From the NCBI GenBank assembly GCA_951217055.1, contig OX578277.1, forward strand, positions 15,622,562-15,686,561: a DNA stretch of 64,000 nt, read 5' to 3'. Shown here in pieces: positions 48,001 through 55,700 of this stretch. The position numbers and the translations under genes are program-made. The first letter of the stretch is position 1; every line of letters begins with the position of its first letter. The notes below the pieces were generated by a model. The model did not search any database. It had not been told where the DNA came from and saw nothing but the letters and a program-made list of their open reading frames with translations. The stretch is from Gerris lacustris (lineage: Eukaryota; Arthropoda; Insecta; Hemiptera; Gerridae).

Positions 48001-48599
48001 ACTATAGTACTAAAAATTAAAACTGCCCAACCTCCTGTTAGATTCTAACTTCCTGGTAGCTAGCATCACTTTTTTGATGTCCTTTTTTATGTGATAGAAA
48101 TTTCCAGACCTAAAAATATCCATGTTAAAAATTAATATTGAAATCTTGAATGTTTGCACCTAATCTGTTGTAGCTATTGTATACTGTTGTTTGCTATTGT
48201 GTTTTTCTCTTTTTGGGGGGTTTTTGCTCTTTGAGTTTCATTTACTGTTTTAATTTTATTCCTTTAGCTTGAAGAAAACACAATTTTGTTCACTGCTGCA
48301 TAAGGAGATATAAGAGCATCCCTCTTTATAGTTTAATATATGTTCTCAGACATCCTCTAATCTTATCTGTTTATTTTCAGGAGCAGCAAGAGTCAGATGT
48401 AAAGAGAGTACTGGCGCATTTCTCTGATAATAATGAAGTTAGCAAAGCTGTACTAGAAGCATCAGTATTCCGCAAGCAGTACTATGAGAAAATATTCTTA
48501 CCGTGTCTCTTATCAGCACCTAGGGGTTCCGATAAAACAAGAGATCAGCTCATTATTAAACTTAATACTATTGGAAAGTTACCATCCTCTCTCTATAGA
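24050..48599 (+). CDS. FANCA: Fanconi anaemia group A protein (FANCA), N-terminal and central part
   Basis: FANCA is a scaffold subunit of the FA core complex, which ubiquitinates FANCD2/FANCI in crosslink repair. Eight exons join in phase (1485 nt, 495 codons): 24050-24286, 26588-26667, 35852-36047, 37610-37843, 38404-38551, 47144-47382, 47484-47615, 48381-48599. Best matches to vertebrate FANCA are in exons 6-8: [37 protein letters not shown] and FLPCLL, LPSSLYR. Exons 1-5 are weaker but in the right order. The vertebrate protein is about 1450 residues; the C-terminal half is not found. Exon 8 may splice at GTATGG (48600) or read on six codons to a TAA (48619-48621). Exon 1 uses donor GTAGGT. 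Introns hold ARL2, a BEL/Pao element and the exon-derived minisatellite. Confidence 0.9.
24287..24654. other. FANCA intron 1, no feature
   Basis: AT-rich intron start; nothing recognised. Confidence 0.5.
24655..25872. repeat. Foldback element with long terminal inverted repeats
   Basis: Left arm text GGCTAGTCAATGTACTTTTG at 24683 is mirrored near 25851. Both arms continue through a GTCTGCTTTTCTGTA block and a (T)CAATATTC..ACAAACTGTTAA block into a CpG-rich inner repeat (GCGCGTCCGGTGTGGACG at about 24824 and 25603). The centre (about 24965-25570) is AT-rich and non-coding. It lies in FANCA intron 1; exact ends and target duplication are not resolved. Confidence 0.75.
25873..26587. other. FANCA intron 1, dispersed repeat
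   Basis: No gene. The segment 25970-26165 (GGGACAAAGGAATATCACAC, CCTTAGTCTAA) is related to text at 3530-3600 and 56040-56130. Confidence 0.5.
26668..27062. other. FANCA intron 2, start
   Basis: Poly-T at about 26682-26704, then a segment (26755-26808, GTGAGTGTTTATTCTCACTA onward) that recurs at about 30600-30650 on the other side of the BEL/Pao element. Confidence 0.6.
27284..29704 (+). CDS. BEL/Pao gag-protease polyprotein (internally deleted)
   Basis: Frame of 806 codons with intact gag and protease parts. In order: helical gag N-terminus, gag core with [16 protein letters not shown] (DUF1759 type, about residues 127-330), CCHC-like knuckles [16 protein letters not shown] and [12 protein letters not shown] (about 362-405), and the aspartic protease motif [12 protein letters not shown] (about 486). 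Near residue 707 the frame jumps from [19 protein letters not shown] to a stretch resembling the post-RT connection ([16 protein letters not shown]), so the reverse transcriptase was deleted. ATG at 27284 follows the leader about 100 bp after the LTR. Confidence 0.88.
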   Translation: MELQKKSRKANRAVLTRTITKMEQLTAIVPPDVTTIRTLLTALDERYLAIKALDVAIFEGMLTEDTSENDLETELSSAEEYLLKYQKVKTDLESFIPPAQNPQSEGPSRLETARSGGFPGGQSKRFKLPKIEFIRFNGEVKEWLIFWGQFKKIDDDSDMSNDDKFQYLLLATVPNSRAREVVESFPPGGEHYKSAISSLKDRFGREDLLIEYYIRDLLKLVLQNSTGQQTLSLGSLYDKLRSHLRALETMWGDASKCGPMLYPMIESCLPEEMLRAWQRAPKLSQTTPKGRLDELMKFLLSEVEAEDKITLAMSGFGLSDNNYSNKGGKVPEIFPTAASLVSASKIEKKYESNSTNIKCIFCSKGHKSAECFGAQKMSLDEKKKILRYKKRCFSCLGGSHSANKCPAVLCCLVCGKRHIPLMCPDLPANKTDRGVEKKEKASEANFPGTSTACASVSGVPEVFLQTMLVRVNGKNKSKIVRALLDTGSQRSYLLADIISELGYVSCRKEEIVHALFGGTKTDKVCLSGYKINISSLDQSFQCDIETLEQKVICKSITPVIPGPWNLELEKYNIKLTDLGQKPTPIGLLLGADVAGKLLKGNRKVLECGLIAMETLLGWTLMGKVEAEKGTFSYSGVAAVLHSSTEANITDLWNLDLLGIKDPGEQKSKKEVEIATKEEFLRTIVRIEDGSFEISFPLSLDSPPLPSNRLLAGRRLRGATAKLLKENTDKTSVLRVGWHKELDKLSVYLYWVKKTSLNLVVITKKVILSFGYKLFDPICVLSPFVIKAKGLKGVPAALPLDRVQGSV
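29697..30335 (+). pseudogene. BEL/Pao integrase fragment
   Basis: Continues the polyprotein in a shifted frame: [42 protein letters not shown] and [14 protein letters not shown] match the BEL integrase core. One catalytic neighbourhood is altered (YDHVYNGTN in place of the usual SDNGTN), so the enzyme is probably inactive. The C-terminal part runs into the 3' LTR. Confidence 0.85.
30432..32205. other. FANCA intron 2, unassigned
   Basis: No gene. It holds the second copy of the 26755-26808 segment at about 30600-30650 and C-rich tracts at about 31958-31978. Short minus frames at 30811 and 31159 have no family features. Confidence 0.5.
32206..32760. mobile_element. Harbinger-type MITE
   Basis: Terminal inverted repeats AGGCCCGTTTACACGGTGAT, mirrored at the right end, with TTA on both sides (32203-32205, 32761-32763), typical of PIF/Harbinger. 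Inner GATAGTT / AACTATC motifs are repeated. Non-coding. Confidence 0.88.
32990..33230. mobile_element. Tc1/mariner-type MITE
   Basis: Inverted ends CAGTCTGTCCCAAACGAGAG (mirrored at 33211-33230) flanked by TA; 241 bp. The arms extend through GTTAGTGCG. No coding capacity. Confidence 0.9.
33733..33966. mobile_element. Small inverted-repeat element
   Basis: Ends AGGGCTAATTCGTATTGTAC / GTACAATCCGAATTTACCCT are inverted repeats. The interior (CTACCTGGTTTATATACAGG through AATGAGCGGAGCACTGCGAA) is shared with 57065-57135 inside another element. The 70-codon frame here is incidental. Target duplication is not clear. Confidence 0.75.
34226..34780 (-). CDS. Arl2: ADP-ribosylation factor-like protein 2 (ARL2)
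   Basis: Complete 184-residue small GTPase. ARL2 works with tubulin cofactor D in tubulin folding and in release of prenylated cargo. Visible motifs: P-loop [14 protein letters not shown] (about 23-36), switch I TLGFNIKT, switch [20 protein letters not shown] (about 65-82), NKQDLPG (about 125) and CSAYTGEN. The [18 protein letters not shown] start is diagnostic of ARL2 against other ARFs, so the ATG at 34780 is chosen rather than the in-frame ATG eight codons upstream. Intronless and antisense within FANCA intron 2; either retroposed or an old nested gene. Confidence 0.98.
   Translation of the reverse strand: MGFLSILKKIKAKEKEMRILILGLDNAGKTSILKRLNGEDVGETSPTLGFNIKTVLYNDYVLNLWDVGGQTSLRSYWRNYFECTDGLIWVVDCTDKMRMADCSRELHKLLSEERLLGASVLILANKQDLPGRIGLDEIKEILELEKIQSHHWQITKCSAYTGENLVGGIDWLMSDISSRLFFPD
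34805..35540. other. FANCA intron 2, ARL2 upstream side
   Basis: Contains a CTTT microsatellite at about 34844-34866 and a C21 run at 34945-34965. It probably includes the ARL2 promoter; no motif is distinctive. Confidence 0.5.
35541..35599. repeat. Perfect 59-nt palindrome (29 bp arms)
   Basis: Arms read TTCATAATGTCATCAATGTA onward and pair perfectly around one central A. A second, imperfect hairpin (CAGCTCT..AAGAGCTGCAG) follows at about 35606-35637. It lies 250 bp upstream of FANCA exon 3. Confidence 0.95.
36250..37137 (-). mobile_element. mariner-like transposon remnant
   Basis: Inverted ends CAAGGTGTAGCAAATAAA and its mirror TTATTTGCCACACCTGC, flanked by TA. On the minus strand near 36750-36920 the decayed N-terminal helix-turn-helix of a mariner transposase is readable ([25 protein letters not shown], then GRPSTR in another frame). 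Frameshifts and stops throughout. FANCA intron 3. Confidence 0.8.
37193..37490 (+). mobile_element. tRNA-derived SINE, copy 2
   Basis: Best copy of the family, 298 bp. Head GGGAGCTAGCGTAGCCGTGT with box A, box B GGGGTTCGATTCCTCG, a body with TCACATCATACTCGCTTTGG, and a (CTA)n tail at about 37466-37490. Perfect 12 bp duplication TAGTACACTTGA (37181-37192, 37491-37502). FANCA intron 3. Confidence 0.93.
38153..38307. mobile_element. Harbinger-like MITE (155 bp)
   Basis: Ends AGGTGGGGACACACT and AGTGTATCCCCACCT with TTA on both sides; inner arms GAATGAGCATGC / GCATGCTCATTC make it almost a full hairpin. It lies in FANCA intron 4, about 100 bp before the exon 5 acceptor. Confidence 0.88.
41691..43124 (-). 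mobile_element. piggyBac-type element, internally deleted
   Basis: Inverted ends CCCTTTGAGTACT / AGTACTCAAAGGG with TTAA on both sides (41687-41690, 43125-43128), the piggyBac signature. The right subterminal region has three copies of TTGACGTAAATTTACGTCAG. Removing the insert plus one TTAA leaves exactly one 89 bp unit. Confidence 0.95.
42125..42424 (-). pseudogene. piggyBac transposase N-terminus
   Basis: A 99-codon frame beginning [14 protein letters not shown] followed by acidic [16 protein letters not shown]; the acidic N-terminal segment is typical of piggyBac transposases. The DDD catalytic domain and cysteine-rich tail are absent, so it is a remnant inside the non-autonomous element. 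A short direct duplication (CCCATCCTCCTCTTTGAT twice) is near 42216-42252. Confidence 0.7.
44070..44738. other. FANCA intron 5, unassigned
   Basis: AT-rich; nothing recognised. Confidence 0.5.
44747..45426. mobile_element. hAT-type MITE
   Basis: Ends CAGGGCCGTAACTACC and TGTAGTTACGGCCCTG, flanked by the exact 8 bp duplication CAGTGTTG (44739-44746, 45427-45434). Subterminal GGGGCCCCC tracts pair with each other. 680 bp, non-coding. FANCA intron 5. Confidence 0.93.
45805..46345. repeat. Dispersed repeat, copy 1
   Basis: Shares GATGCGTAGAAAGTGATT, GTTTACATTTAACAAAACTA and a CpG-rich block (GTACGGTACGCAACTCGTGC to AATGTACTATT) with 49975-50312. A hairpin with 16 bp arms ATTCCTCTTCTTTACC is at 45874-45915. 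Confidence 0.8.
46532..47078. mobile_element. Palindromic MITE, copy C
   Basis: Starts GTTCAGGAGATAGC, ends ACTATGTTCTGGAC, TA on both sides. 547 bp and near-palindromic about a centre near 46805. It ends 65 bp before FANCA exon 6. Confidence 0.92.
47616..48380. other. FANCA intron 7
   Basis: Intron sequence with two related segments (CTAAAAGTAAAAACTGAGCG near 47910, CTAAAAATTAAAACTGCCCA near 48011, each followed by CCTCCTGTTAGATTC). No exon seen. Confidence 0.55.
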
Positions 48600-48645
48600 G
48601 TATGGTCAAAGTCAAGATAACATTTTTAATGTGTGATTTTTAATA

Positions 48646-49220
48646 GTCCAAGAGATAGCGTGCAAAAAAGTGTCTGACTAACATCAAGCTAGAATTTTGT
48701 ATACAAGTCAATCTTGTAGCGCCTTTTAAGAATATGTGGTCGGCTAAGTTCGTCTGTGGGACATAGTTTGGCAATAGGCGTTTGAAAAAAACAAACAGGT
48801 GGAGAGCGGCCAAGTTCCGCCCTTTTTGGTGGACAATGTGATTTTCATGACCCTGAGTACAGAATTAATTAGTGGACCGAAAATCAAGTTGATGTTAGTT
48901 TCTCCGTTGACAGGTGACCACGTTGATGTTTAGTAATATTTGAATAACTAACCTATCAAGTGTGAAAATAACATCGACTTGATTTTTGGTCTACTAACTA
49001 ATTCTGTACTCAGGATCATGAAAATCACATTGTCCACCATAATTGGTGAGACATGGCCGCTTTCCACCGGTTTGTTTTTTTCAAACGCCTATTGCCAAGC
49101 TATGTCCCGCAGACGAACTTAGCCGACCACATATTCTTAAAAGGCGCTAAAAGATTGACTTGTATACAAAATTCTAGCTTGATGTTAGTCAGACACTTTT
49201 TTGCACGCTATCTCCTGGAC
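48646..49220. mobile_element. Palindromic MITE, copy D
   Basis: Least decayed copy: 575 bp from GTCCAAGAGATAGCGTGC to GCACGCTATCTCCTGGAC with TA on both sides. The arms match along nearly their whole length around a centre near 48930. It begins 25 bp after the possible FANCA stop at 48619-48621. Confidence 0.95.
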
Positions 49221-49311
49221 TATAATAATTATGTTATAAAAAAAAAAAAAATTATTGAGCTGGATAAATGGATTAAATAGGCTTGAATTATGTTTAGAGA
49301 CCGGAGTAAAA

Positions 49312-49724
49312 AGTATTTTATAAATTTTGTTAACTATGTTTCAATTAATTTTATATAAAATAATCTATAAAATTTGGTTCCTGACCTTTCTATAATACTA
49401 TGTGAAAATAAGAAATTATAAAAGGAAAAGATGAAAATAATAAAATGAATAGGTTTTTATTTTATTTAATGAAGTTTTTATTATTTTCAGTCATAAAACT
49501 TCTTCAATCATTCAGATTATCAAGTGCTGAATAAATAATAATATAGATGAACAAATAAATAAAAAATAATTCAATGCAGATAAAATAATAATAGTAAATA
49601 AATCTGTTTCAAATTTATAAAAAGAAGCTTTGAAGGAGTTGGTATTTTTTTTTTATAAGTTTGAACTTCCAGAAAGCCAATATTGGCATTTCATACCCTT
49701 AAACGATAGTCATTTAAAGTTGGC
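49312..49724. other. Gap between FANCA exon 8 and SmydA 3' end
   Basis: AT-rich, probably the SmydA 3' UTR on the minus strand and any FANCA 3' sequence on the plus strand (AATAAAA near 49438). No further FANCA exon seen. Confidence 0.4.
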
Positions 49725-52700
49725 TTATGTCAGATTCTGTATAATATCCTTTGGAACACTAATATCACCTTCTAAAATCCTCCTTGAATTCTCCAAAAGG
49801 TCTTTAATATCCTAAAAACAAAATTGAATTATTGATTATTAAATATTATATTTAATTATTGTAACAATGATGTTGATGATAAGATGACACAGTAAGACCT
49901 CACATCTTCAAATTGGGCTTTTTCAGTAAAATCTTTGTTTTCTGAACACATTCTGATTATTGATTAACTGTTTGTATGCGTAGAAAGTGATTCTTTTCGT
50001 AGTTGTATTCATTAAAATACAAATAATTAAAAAATCATAGTGCGGAAATAAAGCAGAATTTCACCTTATCGCACGTTTAATGTGTTTGTTTACATTTAAC
50101 AAAACTAATTTGCTGTTTGTTTAATTAAAGTAACTGTTTTTCTCTGTATTTATTATTAAAATCCAACAATTGTAGATAAAGTACGGTACGCAACTCGTGC
50201 AAAACTGCATTTTGCTTTGTGGTTTTACTACCCTCGCTGTCGCTTGGGTGCAAACCCCATACTCGCATGCAAAATGCTACTTTCGGCACTAGACGCGTAA
50301 TGTACTATTTTTTACAACTTACTAGAAAAATAAGAAGAAAATTAAAACATATAAAAATAAAATTGACTAAACAAGTATATTTGTTTTAAAGCAATATATA
50401 GGATATTACTAAGAATTTGTGGATAGTAAACAATTTATTATTTATTTTTTTACTGACTCCTTATTATTTTATTGTTATTAAATATAATATTTTTATAGAG
50501 TAGTTTGTTTAGCATGTGAGTGTTAGGATGCTATACTAGGTACTACCTGCGGAATAATCCTTAACCCATTGAATGCGTAATCTAATTCATGAACCTACCT
50601 TAGTGACTGAATAGAAACTTTAACAGTTAATTAAAAAAAAAAAAAAAAAAAAAAAAAATTGTTGGATCCCCTGTGGATACAAACGTCAGCGGGCCTGACG
50701 GAGCCTTGCAAGATGGTTCTACTCGAGGCACGGAGAATAGAGCTACAGAGGGCTGAAAGGGAGGGCTTGGATCCACTGTGGATTCACCCGCCAGGCACGT
50801 TAGCACGGCATGGATCCACAGTGGATCCACCCGCATTGAATGGGTTAACCAGAACTTGTGTAATAACCTTTTTCTTTGAAAATCAAAATTCTGTCTAGAT
50901 ATTATTTTCAGCAATCGTATAGTCTTTAAGTTTTATTCAAAAAAGTATTTTATTTATAATTTTATATACATTTCTTATCAATTCCTCTAAAATGTAAGTG
51001 GAATAAATAAGTACACTTGTATTTCTTCACAGTAGCTTTATTAAGTACTTATAGGTGTTGTATCAACTAAATTCAGTCACAATTTATCCTGACTCATTGG
51101 ATAGGAAATTAATGACCGAGAAGGTAAACTAAATTCATGCTATGGAAATGAAACAGGATTGGTCACATCCTTAGACCAAGTCAGAACACAGGTTTCACAC
51201 ATGTCAGTTTGACATTCCATGCCAAATTTTATTAAAAAATCCACCCAGAAGAATTTTAAAGAATTACAGACAAACAGAATTCAAAATGCTTTTAACAGGG
51301 GTAATCTTTGTTTTTATAGTATGGTTATTTTATGTTCATTATAACATACAATAATAACATGTAACATTATATTATCAACAAGGCTCACGATATTAATATC
51401 CATGCTATTCAGGGCTATGCTTTGAAAATTGTTTATCAAAGTATATTTTATCCCATGCAACTAACTCTTAAATAGTTTACCTCAGTGATTTACAGCTGAT
51501 ATTATTCAGGTTTTATCACAGTTCTTCTTTCATGTGTGTATTTCATTTTTCAATGAGGATTACTGATGTAATTGAAAAGAAAAGAAAAGAAAAGTTTTAA
51601 GTTGAAACACCAGAATAAATATTATAATTACTAAAAAAAAAAAAAGAAAAAAAAAAAAAGAAATACATGCCTGAATATTCAAATCTTAATTCTTACTGGA
51701 GTATAATACGCGGGCTGAAATTTCGCTGTTATACATTTACAGTAGGACCTCGATAAGAAGTGTCTCAAGGGGATTAGGGAAAGTCTTGTTATCGAGGTGC
51801 TCTTTTTGTTGAGGGTCGTGTTATCAAGGTTATTTTGGCTATCAGTCATGTTATCGAGGTTCGAGGGTGGGGTTTTAAAGTCTTGACTTGTTCAAGGTCA
51901 ACCCATTCCTGTATAGAGTCGCATTCACAAGTCTCGAAACGACTTGTTATAGAGGTTCTGAGTTACGTTGTGAATTAGAAAAAATCTGTGTTATAGAGGT
52001 TGATTTGATATTTAACATTATGTGTTATGGCAATCTCAAGGGGATTTGAAAATTGCACTTGTAATTGAGGTTGTTGTGTTATTGAGGGTTGTGTAAGCGA
52101 GGTTCTACTATATTATTTTTGCTGAAAATTCGATTATTATACTCTTACATGATAATTTCATGCTTGTGAGAATACTTACAAGATTTAAGTTTATTTTTTT
52201 ATTGTTATGCAGGTATTTTTAAAAGAAAAAACACAATTTTATTTAGATTTAGTAGGTATTTATTATCAAACCCTCCTGGATTCATAGGACAGTTTAAAAT
52301 GAATTCTATCTAGAGGGGAATATAGTAATGCATTTGATTACAGTAATTGGTATAAGGGGGGCGCGGGCAGTTTTGAAGACAACATTAAAATAAAAAATAG
52401 TTCTTAGTAATCAGGGCGCGATAATTTGAAATGTTAAATTAAAAGTTTTTAGTGAATTTCCGGAAAAAAAAATTGTTTTCTGTTTAATTTACTTTTAAAT
52501 GAGTTGAACTCTAAAATTAAAAAGAGTTTATAATTCAACTTAAATAAGATTGTTAAAATAAACATTAAACAGGTGTGAAGTCATTTTTTGTTAAAAGAAA
52601 CATTTACGTTCATATTTCCTTATATGTAGACATGCAGTGTAGCAAGTAGTCGTATTATGGTTATTTTTCAATTACCTACTTACAATGGCAAAAAGTCAAG

Positions 52701-55700
52701 TTGGAAAAATCAATTGTTTTCACCCCCTTATAATATGCTCCCCTATTTTGATAAAATTTTGCAATTTATACATGAGATTTTACGGCAATAAAGAGGAAGC
52801 TGAAAAGGCTGTTAAAAAATAAAAGCTTGTAAAATAGATACCACCACTGAGAATTGAACCAAGGATCTGTGAGTTAGTGTTAATCTCACATCAATCAAAC
52901 CATTAAAAGAATTACTCTGTCCTAGAGTGATGTAGCATAACACAATGAACAGTAATAGATTCCTTCAGCCTGGAAGTTTTATCTCCTTTTCTTTTTTAAA
53001 CATAATATTTTAATTACTCTTTCAAAAACAAAATAATAATTGAACAAATACCTTATAGCTGTGTTCTAGGTTTCTAATTTCTTTTTCTTTAAGAGTTGTG
53101 TACATTTCATTAAAAAGAAGACCTAAAAACAAAAGATCAAACGTGTATAAATAAACTTATGATATTATCGTGATTTTTAAGGGCTTTTTTTTACAAATTC
53201 ATACATAAATGATTTTTAGGTGTAAAAAATTAAATAAGTTAATTAGGTATCATGAGATGTTTGGACCCTATTATTAAAAATGGTCAACCTCAGTCACTTT
53301 AATGTCCCAATCTCAAGGAGATAGAATTTTACAAAACGTGTAGCATAATATTACAATTACTAAAAAATAAACAATACATGCCAGAATATTCAAATCATAA
53401 TTCTAATAAATAAAGAAGAGGCTGATCCAGTTTTATTAGTATATTTGTCAGAACTCATTTATAGAAAAATAAATATACTACTATACCCTTGGTTCTACAT
53501 TCTCCGAGCTGAAGTTGGTCAATAAGTTCCAGTATGTGTTTAATTTTATTCTCTCTCTCAGTCAATTCAGCTGCATTCATATCTGCAATTATAAACTCAT
53601 CATATACTTAACATAAAGATGATTAAATAAATAAATGTTGAATTCCAATGATGAAATTAAAGCAATATTAATTTGAGTGGATTTTTATTCACATATAAAA
53701 CAATATAATAGATTTATTTCATCTTAAAGGTTTTATTACTTATCCTATTTTATATTTTATATAATTTATGAAATATTACAAGGTAAACTTATTGCCAAAG
53801 AAATCTTTAAAAGCTAAAAAAAAAGGCCAATGAATATAAAAAATTGAAATTAATTGATGAAAGATTACAGTGAATTGTCCAGTGTCCAGTCAATACAGAT
53901 TTTCTTTTTCTAAGAGTGGCACTTTTTCTAAAGAAGAACATTGAGCTAAGATTTCTTCAAGCTAAGTTTTAGATTTAAACTCTTTACTAATGCTGATGGT
54001 GACACAATGAGAACTGGCATCAAAGAAAACAATTTTATATTAAAGTCAAAAAGTTAATAAAACAATTTTTTTACTATAATATCAACGTCGATGTATTCTT
54101 AGCCATAATACTGAACTAAAAGGAAATTGAGTGGAGTTCAAGGTGGTACCAGATAGGGTTGCCATCTCTCCCGGATTTCCGGGATTCTCCCGGAAGTAGG
54201 CTCTTAAAATAGTAATCTCCCGTCTCCAGGAAGTATTTAGTAATAATTCATATTCTCCCGGAATTTGAAGTTGGACAGTCGGTGTCCCTTGTGAGAGTCT
54301 GAGTCTAGTTTCCTGGATGACGGGGACGGGACGGGTACGATTATGACAATTCAGAATTCAGTAAAATGAGCATGCTTTCCATGAAAAATCCAATCTCTTG
54401 GGATAACTTGAGAGATTTGGCCAATGATCTAAAGATAAACATAGAAGAGGATAAACTTTATGACGATTTTTGTGTTTTGAGAGAGGTTCAAGATACTATT
54501 GCAAAATCATTTGAAAGAGTGGACCTGAGGTGGGCAAAATTTTTTTCAACTGTTGAAGTCGGAGTTGGCGCTATGTTAAAAAAACTGGTTTCTTGTGTTT
54601 TGTCTGTACCTGTGTCGAACGCCCAATGTGAGCGAATTTTTAGTATAGTCTTTGATATATGGACTAAAGAAAGAAATCGTTTGAATGAACAGCATGTAAA
54701 GGCAGAGATGAGATACAGACATTTGTAAACTTTCAAATGGAATGTAAAGAATTTTTTAAATTTGTGAGTTCAAGGCCTGAAATTCTTAAATCTGTTCATT
54801 CTAATGAAAAATATAAGTTTAAAATCAAATAATAATATGCATGTGTAATAATTTTCTCTCCATTACTCTTCTACTATTTACTCTGTTCAATGAAAAATTT
54901 AATTTTGAAATAAAAAAAAAAAAAATATGTCTCAAATTATTTGTTGTATTTTGAGTGTTCTCTTTATTTTGGTGGTCGCTGGTGCAGTGGTAATGGTAAC
55001 TATTATAATTATTATTATCTCCCGGAATCAAAAGACCAGGAGGTGGCAACCCTAGTACCAGACCAATTTTTTCATATAAAGCTGTTTATTTTTAAAATAA
55101 ATAAGACTGACCCTGTAAGTTGCTTCTTTGAGAGAAGATTGCCCTGAGTGTACTATCCAACACCATATGATTATTCATTGGTAGAGAGAGATTAATCTTT
55201 GATTTTCCAGGATTAGATGCTAGGATGCTGCTGGCTATCAGTGCTTGTCCATTACTCAGAGATCTAGCGCAGCAACTGCATTTCCACTCACTCCTGAAAT
55301 AAATAAACAAAATTATTATCAGATATTGCCAATAACAAATGAAAACAAGTAAGGCGCCCTTCACGTAAGTACGTGAGGCGATAATCGTCGGTTTCTGTAC
55401 AATTAAATTAAAATTATAAGGGTAAAATTTCAATAGTTGCATATTCTATACTTCAAGACCTTTAAATTGATGTATAACATGTCATGGTAACTAAAAACTT
55501 ATTTTAGTCGCCCGCCATATTGGCTGCCATCTTGAAAATATTAAGTGTAAAATTTTAATAGATGCATATTGTTTTTCCACACTTCAAGACCTTTAAATTG
55601 ATGTATAACATGTCATGGTGACTGAAAACTTTTTTTAGTCGCCCGCCATATTGAAAATATTAAGTGTAAAATTTTAATAGTTGCATATTATTTTTCTTCA

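Noticed and set aside
24050..48599. FANCI or another HEAT-repeat protein instead of FANCA
   Set aside because: The ordered motifs LVPFE, DYI-LAKTRL and EAS-FR--YY---FLP fit FANCA and not FANCI as I know them.
49630..49815. 61-codon plus frame
   Set aside because: The real signal is on the minus strand: the last SmydA exon with an acceptor at 49812-49813 and stop at 49725.
50627..50914. 95- and 79-codon frames on both strands
   Set aside because: Produced by the poly-A and palindromic core of the piggyBac MITE.
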